Source of the DNA: Entonaema liquescens
Taxonomy: Eukaryota > Ascomycota > Sordariomycetes > Xylariales > Xylariaceae
Length of the DNA: 64,000 nucleotides
Direction: 5' to 3'
NCBI GenBank assembly: GCA_902805475.1
Contig: CADCSX010000010.1
Coordinates: forward strand, 2,017,001-2,081,000
Below, one piece after another: positions 48,330-58,880 of this stretch; within the stretch, counting starts at the first letter, position 1, and each line of letters begins with the position of its first letter. The notes beneath the pieces are model-generated. The model did not search any database. It worked only from the letters and a program-made list of their open reading frames with translations, and was not told the DNA's origin. The position numbers and the translations under genes were made by a program.

Positions 48330-48860
48330 GTCGGGCTTTTGTGGTTTTTTTTATAAAAAAGTTTTCGGTTTACGTGAATTAAAAATATATCGAATTTTTA
48401 AATATATTATTTTTTTAAAATAAATATTAAATTATTATAAAAAATAATATTAATTTTTTTTTTTATTTTATTAATATCGTTATAAATTTTATAATTAATT
48501 AAATTTTTAAAATCGTTTTATAATTAATAACGTTTTTTTTTACCGTATTATTATATTAAATTTATAAAAAATATAAATAATATAAAAAAATTATATAAAA
48601 CGCGTTTTATTAAATAATATTATATTAATATTTTTATTTAATATTAAAAAAAATTAATTAATTTTATAAAAAATTTATTAAACGTACGTAAATATATAAT
48701 TAATTAATTAAAAATTAAATTTATTTATAAATATTTCGATATAAAATAAACGTTTACGCGAACGAAACGAGTAATTAATATTTTATATTTAAGTAAAATA
48801 AAAATTAAAAATATATTTTATATCTTAATTAAATATATATTTTAAAAATTCACTATTAAG
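48330..48860. repeat. AT island inside the cluster (RIP-like)
   Basis: About 530 bp, roughly 90% A+T. Nearly every remaining C is followed by G (ACGT, CGCG, TCGA, ACGCGAACG). That is the result expected if C outside CpG was converted to T on both strands. No frame survives. Probably the wreck of a transposon or other repeat. Confidence 0.75.
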
Positions 48861-49216
48861 TTTAACTAATTTAACAACTTGCAAAAAGCTATATGCAATC
48901 AAATATCTTGCTTAACGTCTTAATTTAATCTATCTCGTTTAATGACGACGAGCAGTCGATTTTGGAAAAGCTGTATGTATGAGTTACAATATCGTTCCCA
49001 AAATTAACCTCCCTATCACTACTCTAAGTACGCACTACAATATGATATATGAAGCTTCATAAATTCAAAATTGGGAACTTAAGAGAAGTTACTTAGGTAC
49101 ATGAAATGATCCATCCCCCCCCCCTTTCATAAGAGCAAAAAGGAAAGAAAAAAGCCTGAAACATGAAGCAACTTGTAACTACTTTGACTGTTGTAATCAA
49201 ATAGGGTGATGCCAAC
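48861..49216. other. 3' flank of the rhodopsin-like gene
   Basis: Nothing coding seen; includes a ten-C run at about 49116-49126. Confidence 0.35.
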
Positions 49217-50443
49217 CTAATACTTATCCCAACTTTGCACTGAACTGTTGTCCCTTATCGTGAATTCCCGTCGCACTTGCGGCGGGCTAAGCGGATCCGT
49301 CCCATGTGTATCATTCATCCCATCAGAAGCGATTCTCGACTCGATGCGCACCTGATGGAGGTAGCTCTGCATTGTGGTTTTCGATAGTTCCAGGTTGGCA
49401 TATTTTCCGCATCGGGTGGAGCTGAGTGACTGAGAATCGCTCTTGTCTCGAGCGCGCTTGAAGAGGCTGTAAATAACGGGCAGGCTAGCACAAACGATTG
49501 ATATATTCAATTCAACGGCAGTCCAGATACCTGGGGTCGCAAATGTATCTGTTGGGGAATGGATCAGTTAGTGTTGTTAAGCCACTATCAGGGTTAAAAA
49601 CAGCGCGGAAATCTTACATGTAAGGTCGCTAATATCAACTGTGAGTATATAAACAATGCGCACGCAACTGGCAACTATTACGCTATATTATAATCAGTAA
49701 AATATTCCGAGGAAGCTGATAGCCCTGGTAACTCACAAAGCCCCTAGCAAAAATACCAGCGAAACTAGCATCCGCCGCTTAGCAGACAGCTTCAGCCGCC
49801 AGATGCGAGACTGGGGAATAGCCAAAATTATAATATCCAATATCATATTTATTACTGCCATAGAGCACCAGAACGCCTTGTTGTTGATGCTGGTCTTCGG
49901 AAGTAAAATATCCCATTGCGCTCTAACGGGTGTTGTGGCAAAAATTAGACCGAAAAAGGCAGAGAGGAAGTAGGCTAGTAGACAACCACCAACGATCTGC
50001 AATTGAAGTCGCAGCAATGGATCAACTTTGAATATACGGTAATAGAAGAATATAACCGAGGTCTTCGATAATGTGATGCTGCCGTTGTAAAGAATGTTGT
50101 TTGCGAGTGTGATCTAAATTTGGTCAACTGGGAAGTTCATCTTCTGGCCGAGCATCGAAAATATAGGTACCTTCATGTAGACATTAAACTCCCAAGCAGC
50201 ATACTCTGTGATATGATAACCGGCATATGGTATGACGGCTGCTAAAACTACTACAATCATAGACCCGAATGACAAGATGAGAGCGCCGAGAATAGACCAG
50301 TCGTCCCACTTGAACCCTAAAGACAGCCTCTGTATAAAACGTAAGACAACAGACATAGTCGCCAGAGCCGTCATAATCGACGCAACGATAAGAAAGGTGA
50401 CATATTTAGGGCTGATTTGATTTGGATGCATTGTTGCCGCCAT
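49217..50443 (-). CDS. Integral membrane protein, fungal rhodopsin-like domain (PTH11/SAT-type)
   Basis: Seven-helix membrane protein of 348 aa. Four exons in phase: 50443-50171, 50113-49737, 49682-49618 and 49548-49217. ATG 50443 is used; an in-frame TTG 15 bases earlier is not. Helices are visible at YVTFLIVASIMTALATMSVV, WSILGALILSFGSMIVVVL, KTSVIFFYYRIFKV, GGCLLAYFLSAFFGLIFA, AFWCSMAVINMILDIIILAI, LVSLVFLLGAFVIVASCVRI and TPGIWTAVELNISIVCASLP, with the family motifs WDDW after helix 1 and SVIFFYYR. The C-terminal tail is hydrophilic. Members include Pth11-like receptors and proteins found in toxin and pigment clusters with unknown roles. It sits inside the cluster but may be a sensor rather than an enzyme. 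Confidence 0.88.
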
Positions 50444-51199
50444 CGTGGATTTTGGCAAATAAGGTGAGACGTAGCAAACTTGTGCAACAGGTGAAAAAGC
50501 CGAAGTGTATTAATTTGATCTAGTGTGGAAAGCCTGAAAGAGAACAAATGGATACCTAAATTGATGTCATATGAAGAAGTATGGCATATCCAAACATGTC
50601 CAGAAATCGAGATATCAACGATCTCGCTAGCCGTAAAGTTCATCCAATTGCCAAGATTTTGAGCTGATAGAGTATTGTCTAGGTACATCAATATCAGTAC
50701 ATATAGAATGCATTTGCGAGCGAGAATACTAAGGTCGTATGGTTTGATCCTTGAAAAGAAGTAGTTGTATCGCCACTTTAGTTGCTTTGAGTAGGTACCT
50801 TAGGTATCTGAGGTTGTATTTTGAGGGTAGTGGGGGGTAGATGCGACTCAGGGGCCATAGGCATATCACATCGTTTTATATATCCTTTCTGGGTACGAGT
50901 GACAAGATAGATCATAGTGTAACCACCCACCCAACTTTGTCGGGAATATCTCCCCACTGGTTCAGGAGTATATTTCGACCACAACCAAAGGAATGATTGG
51001 TAATGTAGTTAAGGGGTACCATACGTTGGATACCCGTTACGCCGGAAATAAGTCAAAAAAAGCCTCTTTCTTTTATCTTCTCATCACTGTCTTGCCAACC
51101 TTTCTCTCGGAATATTATATTGGGCCCACCACGTCACATTTATCTATCTTATTACGATTTTATATATCTGAATTACTCTCAAAGTTACGTTCAATAGCT
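50444..51199. promoter_or_regulatory. Divergent gap between rhodopsin-like and hydrolase genes
   Basis: Shared upstream region of two cluster genes. TAGGTACCTTAGGTA lies near 50793-50807. No coding signal seen. Confidence 0.35.
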
Positions 51200-51994
51200 A
51201 TGGTAGAGACTACCAAGCCCACTCTCTTGTTCCTCCACGGTGGCTGGCACGTTCCCGATAGCTATCGCAAGCTCACTAATGGCCTTCGATCTGCTGGCTT
51301 CGAAGTACACATCCCACGTCACCTCTCGGTGAACGAGAGCCGGCCCCCGAACGCTGATCTGGCTTCCGACTCTGATCTCGCCCGATCATACGCTATTAGC
51401 CTAATAGAAGCCGGCCGGGATGTCGTAGTTCTGATGCACAGCTATGGTGGCCAGGTGGGTACCAACGCACTTTGTGGACTCAGTAAGAAGTCGCGCTCTG
51501 CTCAGGGACAACCCGGAGGCATTACCCATCTGATATATATGGCAGCCTTCGCCCTACCGCAGGGAAAGAGTATGATCAGCATGGTAGAGGAGTTCGGTCA
51601 CATGGATCGCTTACCAGTAACTCTCGACTTCGACGAAGACCAGAGCTGTGTGGTAAACTACCCGAAGGAGGGCTTCATCGGAGAACCATACGCCGACCAA
51701 GTCAACCCAGAGGAGCTTGAGGAATGCATTGCGTCTCTTGTTCGTTGGAATGGAAAGTGTATGTATCTTCCGCTGCAGAATACGCCCGCTTGGCGTGATG
51801 AAGCCAAAATCTATTACATCTACACGTCTAGTGACCTTGTAGTCCCTGTCGAATACCAGAAAAGCATGGTCCAGCATATGGAGAAGGAAGGGAAAACAGT
51901 GAAGACTATAGAATTGGACTCAGGCCATTCCCCTAATTTAACTGCGACAAAGGCTGTAATTGACGCCGTCGTTGGGTTTACGTCAGAGCAATGA
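51200..51994 (+). CDS. Alpha/beta hydrolase (esterase-like), 264 aa
   Basis: Single-exon cytosolic hydrolase from ATG 51200; the frame is open from 50993 but that part lacks family sequence. Marks: oxyanion-hole LLFLHGGWHVPDSY, nucleophile Ser81 in MHSYGGQVG (HSYGG instead of GxSxG, common in this AB_hydrolase_6-type family), IYMAAFALPQGKSM, acid region IYYIYTSSDLVVPVEYQ and catalytic His in LDSGHSPN. The family contains esterases and some polyketide-modifying hydrolases. It differs clearly from the FSH1 protein, so the cluster may have two hydrolases, one for release and one for tailoring or breakdown. Substrate unknown. Confidence 0.9.
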   Translation: MVETTKPTLLFLHGGWHVPDSYRKLTNGLRSAGFEVHIPRHLSVNESRPPNADLASDSDLARSYAISLIEAGRDVVVLMHSYGGQVGTNALCGLSKKSRSAQGQPGGITHLIYMAAFALPQGKSMISMVEEFGHMDRLPVTLDFDEDQSCVVNYPKEGFIGEPYADQVNPEELEECIASLVRWNGKCMYLPLQNTPAWRDEAKIYYIYTSSDLVVPVEYQKSMVQHMEKEGKTVKTIELDSGHSPNLTATKAVIDAVVGFTSEQ

Positions 51995-52905
51995 TTGTCG
52001 GGTATGCCGAAGCAGACAATCTCTTCAGATGAACTGGATGGACAAAGAGAAAGATTTTCTAGTAGAAAGTTTGGCTTGTAGAAACTAAAAGAACTATGAT
52101 CGTTTGAAATTGCTTATATATATACCGAAATGGACTTGTAGGTATGTCAATATATGGCTATCTCCAGCTTGTTTATTCATGTTCGGTTGTAGAGCATTTA
52201 GTTTTAAAGCAAATTGTAAAGGTACTGATTAGCACGCATCGAAGATCAACTAAAGTGAAGTAGCGTAGCTTCTGGGAAGATCGTTCATTACACAAAAGAG
52301 AGCCATGACTAGCCGTTGAAGAACCTTGCGATGATTCAAATCTTGTTTTACCTCACTAGCAATGCCGCGGGGTTGCATATACATACCTCCTATGTATGAA
52401 GAAGACCTGAACGAACTAAGTAGTAGTCAACCAGGTAAATTAGGTACCTAGGTATACATAGACCAGTGTTCACCAATGCTTGTTACACTGCAGTAGTCCA
52501 ATGGCTAAAACTGCAAAAGGTGTTGTATCGCAAGGTGAAGCTACCAACCTTACGTTACATTTTGTCAGGTAGTATTGAGTGGCCTTCATACGTGCATTAA
52601 TATCTGATCATGAGAATCCCAATGGACAGACGTGGTGAAATATGTTGTATATGAGCTGGTAAGATGGCCTAATTGACTAGCTGAGTTACTCAATCAGTGA
52701 AGGGGTGGGCCTGACTTATATACAAACCCTTGCTGATATACCTGGCGCTGTACCTGACAGCGGTCCTCCTAAGCCGCTCATGCCAGCAAGAAGAAATGCA
52801 GCGGCGGCAATAGTAACACTAGTACCACGAATACATCTACAAAAATTCCCCACCTTCAGCCTCATCCCGCGCCCCCTACCTATAATGTACTCCAACCCTG
52901 CGCCT
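51995..52905. other. Gap between convergent hydrolase and methyltransferase genes
   Basis: Both genes end here. AGGTACCTAGGTATAC lies at about 52442-52457. No gene seen. Confidence 0.4.
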
Positions 52906-54040
52906 CTAACCCGCAGGCTTTCTTCCCACCACCGTCCATCGTGTAAACGCCCAGCAGGCTCCCTGCTGAGTTTCCTTCAGAACCTGCGGCATGAGCTCCT
53001 TCAAGCCTCGCGCTACATCTTCCTTCGTGGTCATCCGAGCAATTAGCTCATGGATCTGCAAGGCGCACTCATGCATTGCGAGTCCTAATGCCGGCAACAT
53101 CTCGCGGATGTCACTATCTAACACAGTCAAGCCGCATGCCGTAAAGTGATTGGGTAGTTGTGGCACCCAAGTCGGGCTCAAGCGAGGATCCTGCGGTTGA
53201 GACAACTCCATGAGCCGAGTGAGGGCCGAGGTATCAACCCCTGCCCTAGCCGTCTCGATACGCCAGGAAAGCATGTCCGGCCTACGTTCCAAATTAGCTA
53301 GAATCAAGGTCTAAAGAATGTAACTGTGATGCAATTTGATGGATGCACCCTACCAGGTGGGAAAGGGCGGGTTAGAAGGAAGTGTTGTTAGATGAGCAGA
53401 GCATATGGGACTAGACTTACTCGCCCCATTGAAGGTGCCCGCCCGGCTCTACAAGAAGTATGATAGCTTAGCAAGTTGTGATGAACGTAGCAGCGTATGA
53501 CTCACTAAGTATCTTCACGAGGTTTCTAAGAACCCGAGGGATCTCGGTATCGCGTAAAACGAAAACAAAGTTTCGAATGTGTACAATATCGTATCGCTCT
53601 ACAAGCTCATCTGGTACATCCCCTTTCACGTCCCAGTTTCTAAGGGTTACGTTGGGAGGTAGCCACTCCCGCGGTGGTGCCGCTTGCAGCGAGATATCGA
53701 GTCCCTCTAATTGGACGGTAGGGGAAAAGCGGCTGCTTAGATCGGTAAGCCAGATGCTACATATAGTTAGCAGATAATTTTCTGGATATCATCATTCGTT
53801 TAATCTCACCCCGTGCCGGTCCCAACATCGGCTATCTTGAGGTTGGTTGATACAATGGGTATTTTGGGGTGAGTATAATATCCGTATAGGGCGATCCAGA
53901 GGTAGTGCTGTAAGTTGATTCTTTACCGATATAATTCATATTAGTGCCAGGTATACGCAATGAGACAAAAGAAAAGGTAGCTCACACCTATTGTTATCGA
54001 CGTAGTCTCGAGTGAAAACATAATCGGGGATAGGCGCCAT
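52906..54040 (-). CDS. SAM-dependent methyltransferase, LaeA/UMTA-like
   Basis: 272 aa from five exons: 54040-53988, 53920-53810, 53756-53506, 53448-53421 (28 nt) and 53281-52906; every phase fits. The joined protein starts MAPIPDYVFTRDYVDNNR, has motif I KIADVGTGTGIWLTDLSSR, VQLEGLDISLQAAPPREWLP, YDIVHIRNFVFVLRDTEIPR, PGGHLQWGEPDMLSWRIETA and ends GACWAFTRWTVVGRKPAG. This is the UMTA/LaeA-like group, which includes both global regulators and cluster-located enzymes acting on small molecules. It is shorter than true LaeA and lies next to a P450, so an O-methyl-transfer tailoring role is more likely than regulation. That choice is inference. Confidence 0.9.
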
Positions 54041-54551
54041 GATGTTTAATTACTGAAGGGCTTCTAGGTAAGTAGCTATCACCAGAAAATAGTAGTAGTA
54101 CCGTCAACTTTAAGGAGCCTTTTATACATACCTTGCAGGTTCGGGCCGAACAACGACATGGGTAAAAGATGGTCACCATCGTCTCAGGAGATCGATGTGG
54201 TTTTTCGTGCATATGCAACTCCTTAAGCCTTTGAGATACCATGCTAACTAACCCATATTCCTTTAACGAGCTCCGGGACGCAGTCGGAGCTAATCTACCA
54301 GAAGTAATTCCATCCATCGGCTAATATTGGAAATGCAACAGTGCCAACATCTAGCGTTAACGATCAGACAGCGCGTGCTATCAAGCCATTCCTCTTCGAA
54401 GAAAAGTCGGCGTGGCAATTCCAGCCTCTAACTCTCAAACGTTTATTTCTACTCCACTAATGGATCATCCTAACTCTACCTGGGGTAGAGTATAATTTAC
54501 ACCGCGGCCCCCGTGGCTTCTAGGTATACCAAAACTCGCTGATGAGCGTCA
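54041..54551. promoter_or_regulatory. Divergent gap between methyltransferase and P450
   Basis: 511 bp that can serve as a bidirectional promoter for the two tailoring genes. A CCTGGGGTAGAGTATAATTTA stretch near 54480 includes a possible TATA element about 60 bp before the P450 start. Confidence 0.35.
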
Positions 54552-56653
54552 ATGCTAAATCCGTTGCCTATCATGACAAATATCTGCTTTGAACTGGCTG
54601 GTGCCGCCTTTCTTGGCCTTTTGGCCCATTGGGGTTTCTTTATTCATGGAGAGAAGGATCTACAGGCCGCTAATATTGCCCGCTTCCACATGATCGTAGC
54701 TTCTATATTGCCTTATCTAATATCAAGATATCTGGATGTGCCGCTCCAGGAAGCCATCTATCAATCCTTAACCCTCGAATGTTTCTACACTGTTGCCCTA
54801 TTCACAAGCATCGTCGCCTACCGCCTACTGATCTCTCCGCTCCATTCTCTTCCTGGACCACTTCATATGCGTATCACAAAACTTGCTCATGTTTGGAATC
54901 AAGCTCGCTACCGAAATTTTGAAGTACTGGAGAACCTCCGTAAGCAGTATGGCGACATCGTTCGCACGGGTTCGTCACGCCAAAGTATGTTGCGATCAAT
55001 AGAGACTGATATTAAGAAGGACCTAACGAAGTAACTCTGTTTGGATTGGACGCCTATCAACTTGTCCACGGCCCAGACTCAACATGCGGCCGGTCGGCAT
55101 ACTATGATATAATGAATCCAATGGTCTCATTAGACACTGTACGCGATGCAGCTGTGCATACACACAGGCGCAAAGTCTGGGATCACGCATTCAGTATACG
55201 ATGTAAGCTTGGGTCATTGTTGAAGCTATTTATAGCACATGCTAAACGAAAACGCAGCTCTGGAGCAGGTTGAGCCTCTGATGTACTTCCATGCTGACAA
55301 GCTTGTGCAACAACTTCGCGAACGTCGTGGCCAAGCCGTGAACATTTGTCAATGGTTTGAGTATTATACTTTCGATGCAATGGGAAAGTTTGGCCTATCT
55401 GTTGACTTCAACAACCTATCCGGGGATGAACACCCAATTATGAATCTGTACCACGTCGCACATTGCCGCCTGGGACCCTTAGCTGCCGCTCCCTGGGTCA
55501 GGCACCTCCTCATGGGGATCCCATTCATCGAACGTATGAAGTACAACCGTATGTTTTTCAAATGGGCGCATAAGGAACTAGATAAGAACATAAAGGTTCG
55601 TTACAGCTGTCATGCCCCTAGCCCCTTTTTCTCTCAGATCTACGGCTTAATTCAACGGCTGCCATGCAATTCCGGATGGAAGTCTATTTTTGAAGTCAAT
55701 GGTGTACGACCAATACTTACCATTTAATGTTACAGGCAAATGTCAAAGATGAGCGCATGGATGTCATGGGACATGTAATTCGAGATGCGTTCGAGCATGG
55801 TGGTATTGAGCAAAACTGGAACTTCGTCTTAGGCGACTTCGTGCTTATCATCGTCGCTGGCAGGTATATACATATACTTTCCTTAATTATCTCTATTTCT
55901 CATGGCACACTCCAAAATATTGACTTCATTGGTACAGCGACCCTGTTCGTCAAGTCCTCGTTAATATGTTATACTATTTAATTCTGAACCCTGAGCATCT
56001 CGCCAGACTACAGACAGAGCTCAGCAAAATAAACATCAGGGAATATAAGGAACTACAGCGGGCTTCACATTTGAATGCCTGTATTTATGAGACTACACGG
56101 CTGAACCCACCGGTCCCGTCTTCGGGTTTGCGTATGGCCCCTAAGGGCGGATTACACTTCAAAGCAGTTTTCATCCCCGAGGGAACTACTATCTGCACAC
56201 CACAGTATAGCATGCTTAGAGGTTGTCAATCTCCCATCTCCATATACTGGCGTAAGTCAATACTAACTGCACTTTTAGATGAGAGGAATTTTGTGAACGC
56301 CCAGGAATGGCTGCCGGATCGTTTTAACATGAACCCAGAATTGGTTATCAACAAGCATGCGTTTGTTCCGTGGAGTATTGGTAAGTACCAAGCATTGTGT
56401 CATTCTCAGTATATGTTCACGGAAACATTTCATTAGTCCTTGGTAATTCTAACGTATATATAAAGGCAAAATGTCGTGTTTGGGAAAGAATCTCAGTCTT
56501 ATGGAAATTCGAATAGCTGCGGCAATGGTCATTACCGAGTTTGATTTCTCATTTTCGCTTGGAAGACGGTACGAAAATGTTCGCGGAAGCAATCGACTAT
56601 TTTACCACCACACCGGGTCCATTGCATTTAGTATTTCAAGGTCGGAAAAATGA
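54552..56653 (+). CDS. Cytochrome P450 monooxygenase
   Basis: Endoplasmic-reticulum heme enzyme of 546 aa; seven exons join in phase: 54552-54969, 55020-55202, 55258-55595, 55736-55863, 55938-56221, 56279-56380 and 56466-56653. The N-terminus has several hydrophobic segments before the proline-rich hinge SPLHSLPGP. Substrate recognition and I-helix: FVLIIVAGSDPVRQVLVNML, where the usual Thr after AGSD is Pro. ExxR is in CIYETTRLNPPVPS. The heme loop FVPWSIGKMSCLGKNLSLME puts the ligand at Cys489. MLNP... or the later MTNICFEL may be the start. Its stop codon is 10 bp from the AT-rich block. Divergent from the methyltransferase, so both probably act on the PKS product. Confidence 0.93.
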
Positions 56654-56977
56654 ATCTCGTTATGAAAACTTATTTATTAAAATAAATTATTTTAAAATAA
56701 TGTTATTTATAAATTAATTTATTAATTTTTTTACGTAAATTATTTTATTAAATAATTATAAATAATTAATACGTTAAATTTAATCGTAAAATAATATATT
56801 ATTATTTAAATTTATATTATTTATAAAAATAAATAATTTAAATTTTATTTATAAATTAAATTTTAAATAATTATTTATATTATTATAATAAAATGAAAAA
56901 TTTAAAAAATTTAAATTTATTAAATGTATTATTAAATATTTAATTAAATATTAAAAAAAATTATTTATAAATGTTTA

Positions 56978-57070
56978 TTATAAAATTAAAATTTTAATTT
57001 AAAAATAATAACGGTGATATAATAATTTAAATTAATTATTAATAATTTTATTTTAAAATTTATAAAATTA
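56978..57070. repeat. Direct repeat in AT block, copy 1
   Basis: Nearly the same sequence returns at about 58753-58880, 1.78 kb to the right. At the only GC-bearing spot copy 1 has ACGGTGA and copy 2 has ATGGTAA, that is, C/T and G/A differences. Confidence 0.6.
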
Positions 57071-58752
57071 TTTATATATTAAAATTATTAATATACGTTT
57101 TATAATTTTATAAAAAATAAAAAAATTTTATTTCGTAATTTTATAAAAAGTAAAAAACATTTATTTTATAATTTATAATATTAAAATTCATTTTTTAAAT
57201 TTATTATTTTTAATAATTATATTTATTAAATAAAGTTTTTTTTTTTAAAAAAAAATATTTTTTTAATTATATTAAATTATATATAAAAACCTTTATATTT
57301 TTTATTTTATTTATTCGTAACCGTTTTTTTAAATATATTATTTTAATTTATTATATTAATAAAATTAATATAAATTATTAATAATTAAATGATAATTATA
57401 CGTATTATATAACAATACGTATTTAATATAAAAAAATACTTTTTTCCCGTTTTTTAATAATAAATAGTTTTTTTTTATTATTATTAATATATTAATTTTA
57501 ATTTATTTATTTATTTATTATTACTTTATTATTATTTCTTTTTACGTACGTATTTATTAATATTAATTAATATTATTAAATTTATAATAATTCGAAAAAT
57601 TTCATCGTAATAATATACGTAATATTAATATAATAATTTAAATTTATTATTATTAATATTTTTATTATTTATAATATTAATTTTTTTTATAATATTATAA
57701 TTAAAAAACTTTATATAAATATAAATTTAAATTATAAATAATAATTTAATTAAGTAAAAAAATATAAATAAATTCTAAGAATTATTAAATTATTTTCTTA
57801 ATTAAATTATTATAATTTTCGTTTAATATTTTAATTATATAATAATAAAATAAAAAATAATAAATTTTATAAAAATAATATTTTAATAAAAAAATATTTA
57901 AGTATTTTTTATTTTAATAAATTGTAAAATTATTAATAAAAATGTTTTATATGTTTAAATATTTAAAAAAACGTTAAATAAATATAAAAAGTAGTTTTAA
58001 AAATTTATAACGGTAAATTTTATAATTATATTAAAATTATTATAATTAATATTAAAAATTACGTTAATATAACGAAATATTTACGTAAATTAATATAATG
58101 TTAATTATATGGAATTTTTTATTAATTTTATATAAATAAATAATTTGTTAATTTAAAATTTTAATAAATTAAAAAAAGTTTAATAAAAATAATTTAATAT
58201 ATTAATTTAAAAAACTTTAATTTATAATATTAAAAAAAAACTTATTTATTTTAACGTATAAAAATTTATATATTTTTAAATATTAATATATTAATAATTA
58301 ATATTTTTTAACTTATAAATAATTATTTATAAAATTATATATATAAAGTAAATTTTTTTTTTTAATATTATTTTTACCGGGAAATTTTTTTTTTATATTT
58401 AATTTGTTTTATTTACTTTATAATTAATATTAAAATTTTTTTTTTAATATAAAATTTTTTTTATTACGTATTTTATTATTTTATTTTTAATTTATAAAAA
58501 ATATTAAATTATTAATATTTAATAATTTAATTTTAATAAAAAATTTAAAATAATTTTTAAATAATATTTAATTTTTTTTTATTATTCTTTTTTATTATTT
58601 TATAAAAATTATTTATTTTTTATTTAAAATAAATAAATAATATTTTAAAATATAATTTTAAATAAAAAATTAATTTAATATAAAAATAAATTATTTTATT
58701 TATTATAAAAAATATTTTTAAATTTTTTAAATTATTATTAAATAATTTATAT

Positions 58753-58880
58753 CATAAAATTAAAATTTTAATTTAAAAATAATAATGGTAATATAATAAT
58801 TTAAATAATTATTAAATTAAAAATTTTTTAAAATAATTTAAATTAATTATTAATAATTTTATTTTAAAATTTATAAAGTT
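58753..58880. repeat. Direct repeat in AT block, copy 2
   Basis: Matches copy 1 at 56978-57070 at both ends, with about 35 extra bases in the middle. It may mark LTR-like ends or tandem copies of one repeat. Confidence 0.55.

Noticed and set aside
50993..51199. N-terminal extension of the alpha/beta hydrolase
   Set aside because: In frame, but the family sequence starts only at ATG 51200; the extension looks like translated leader.
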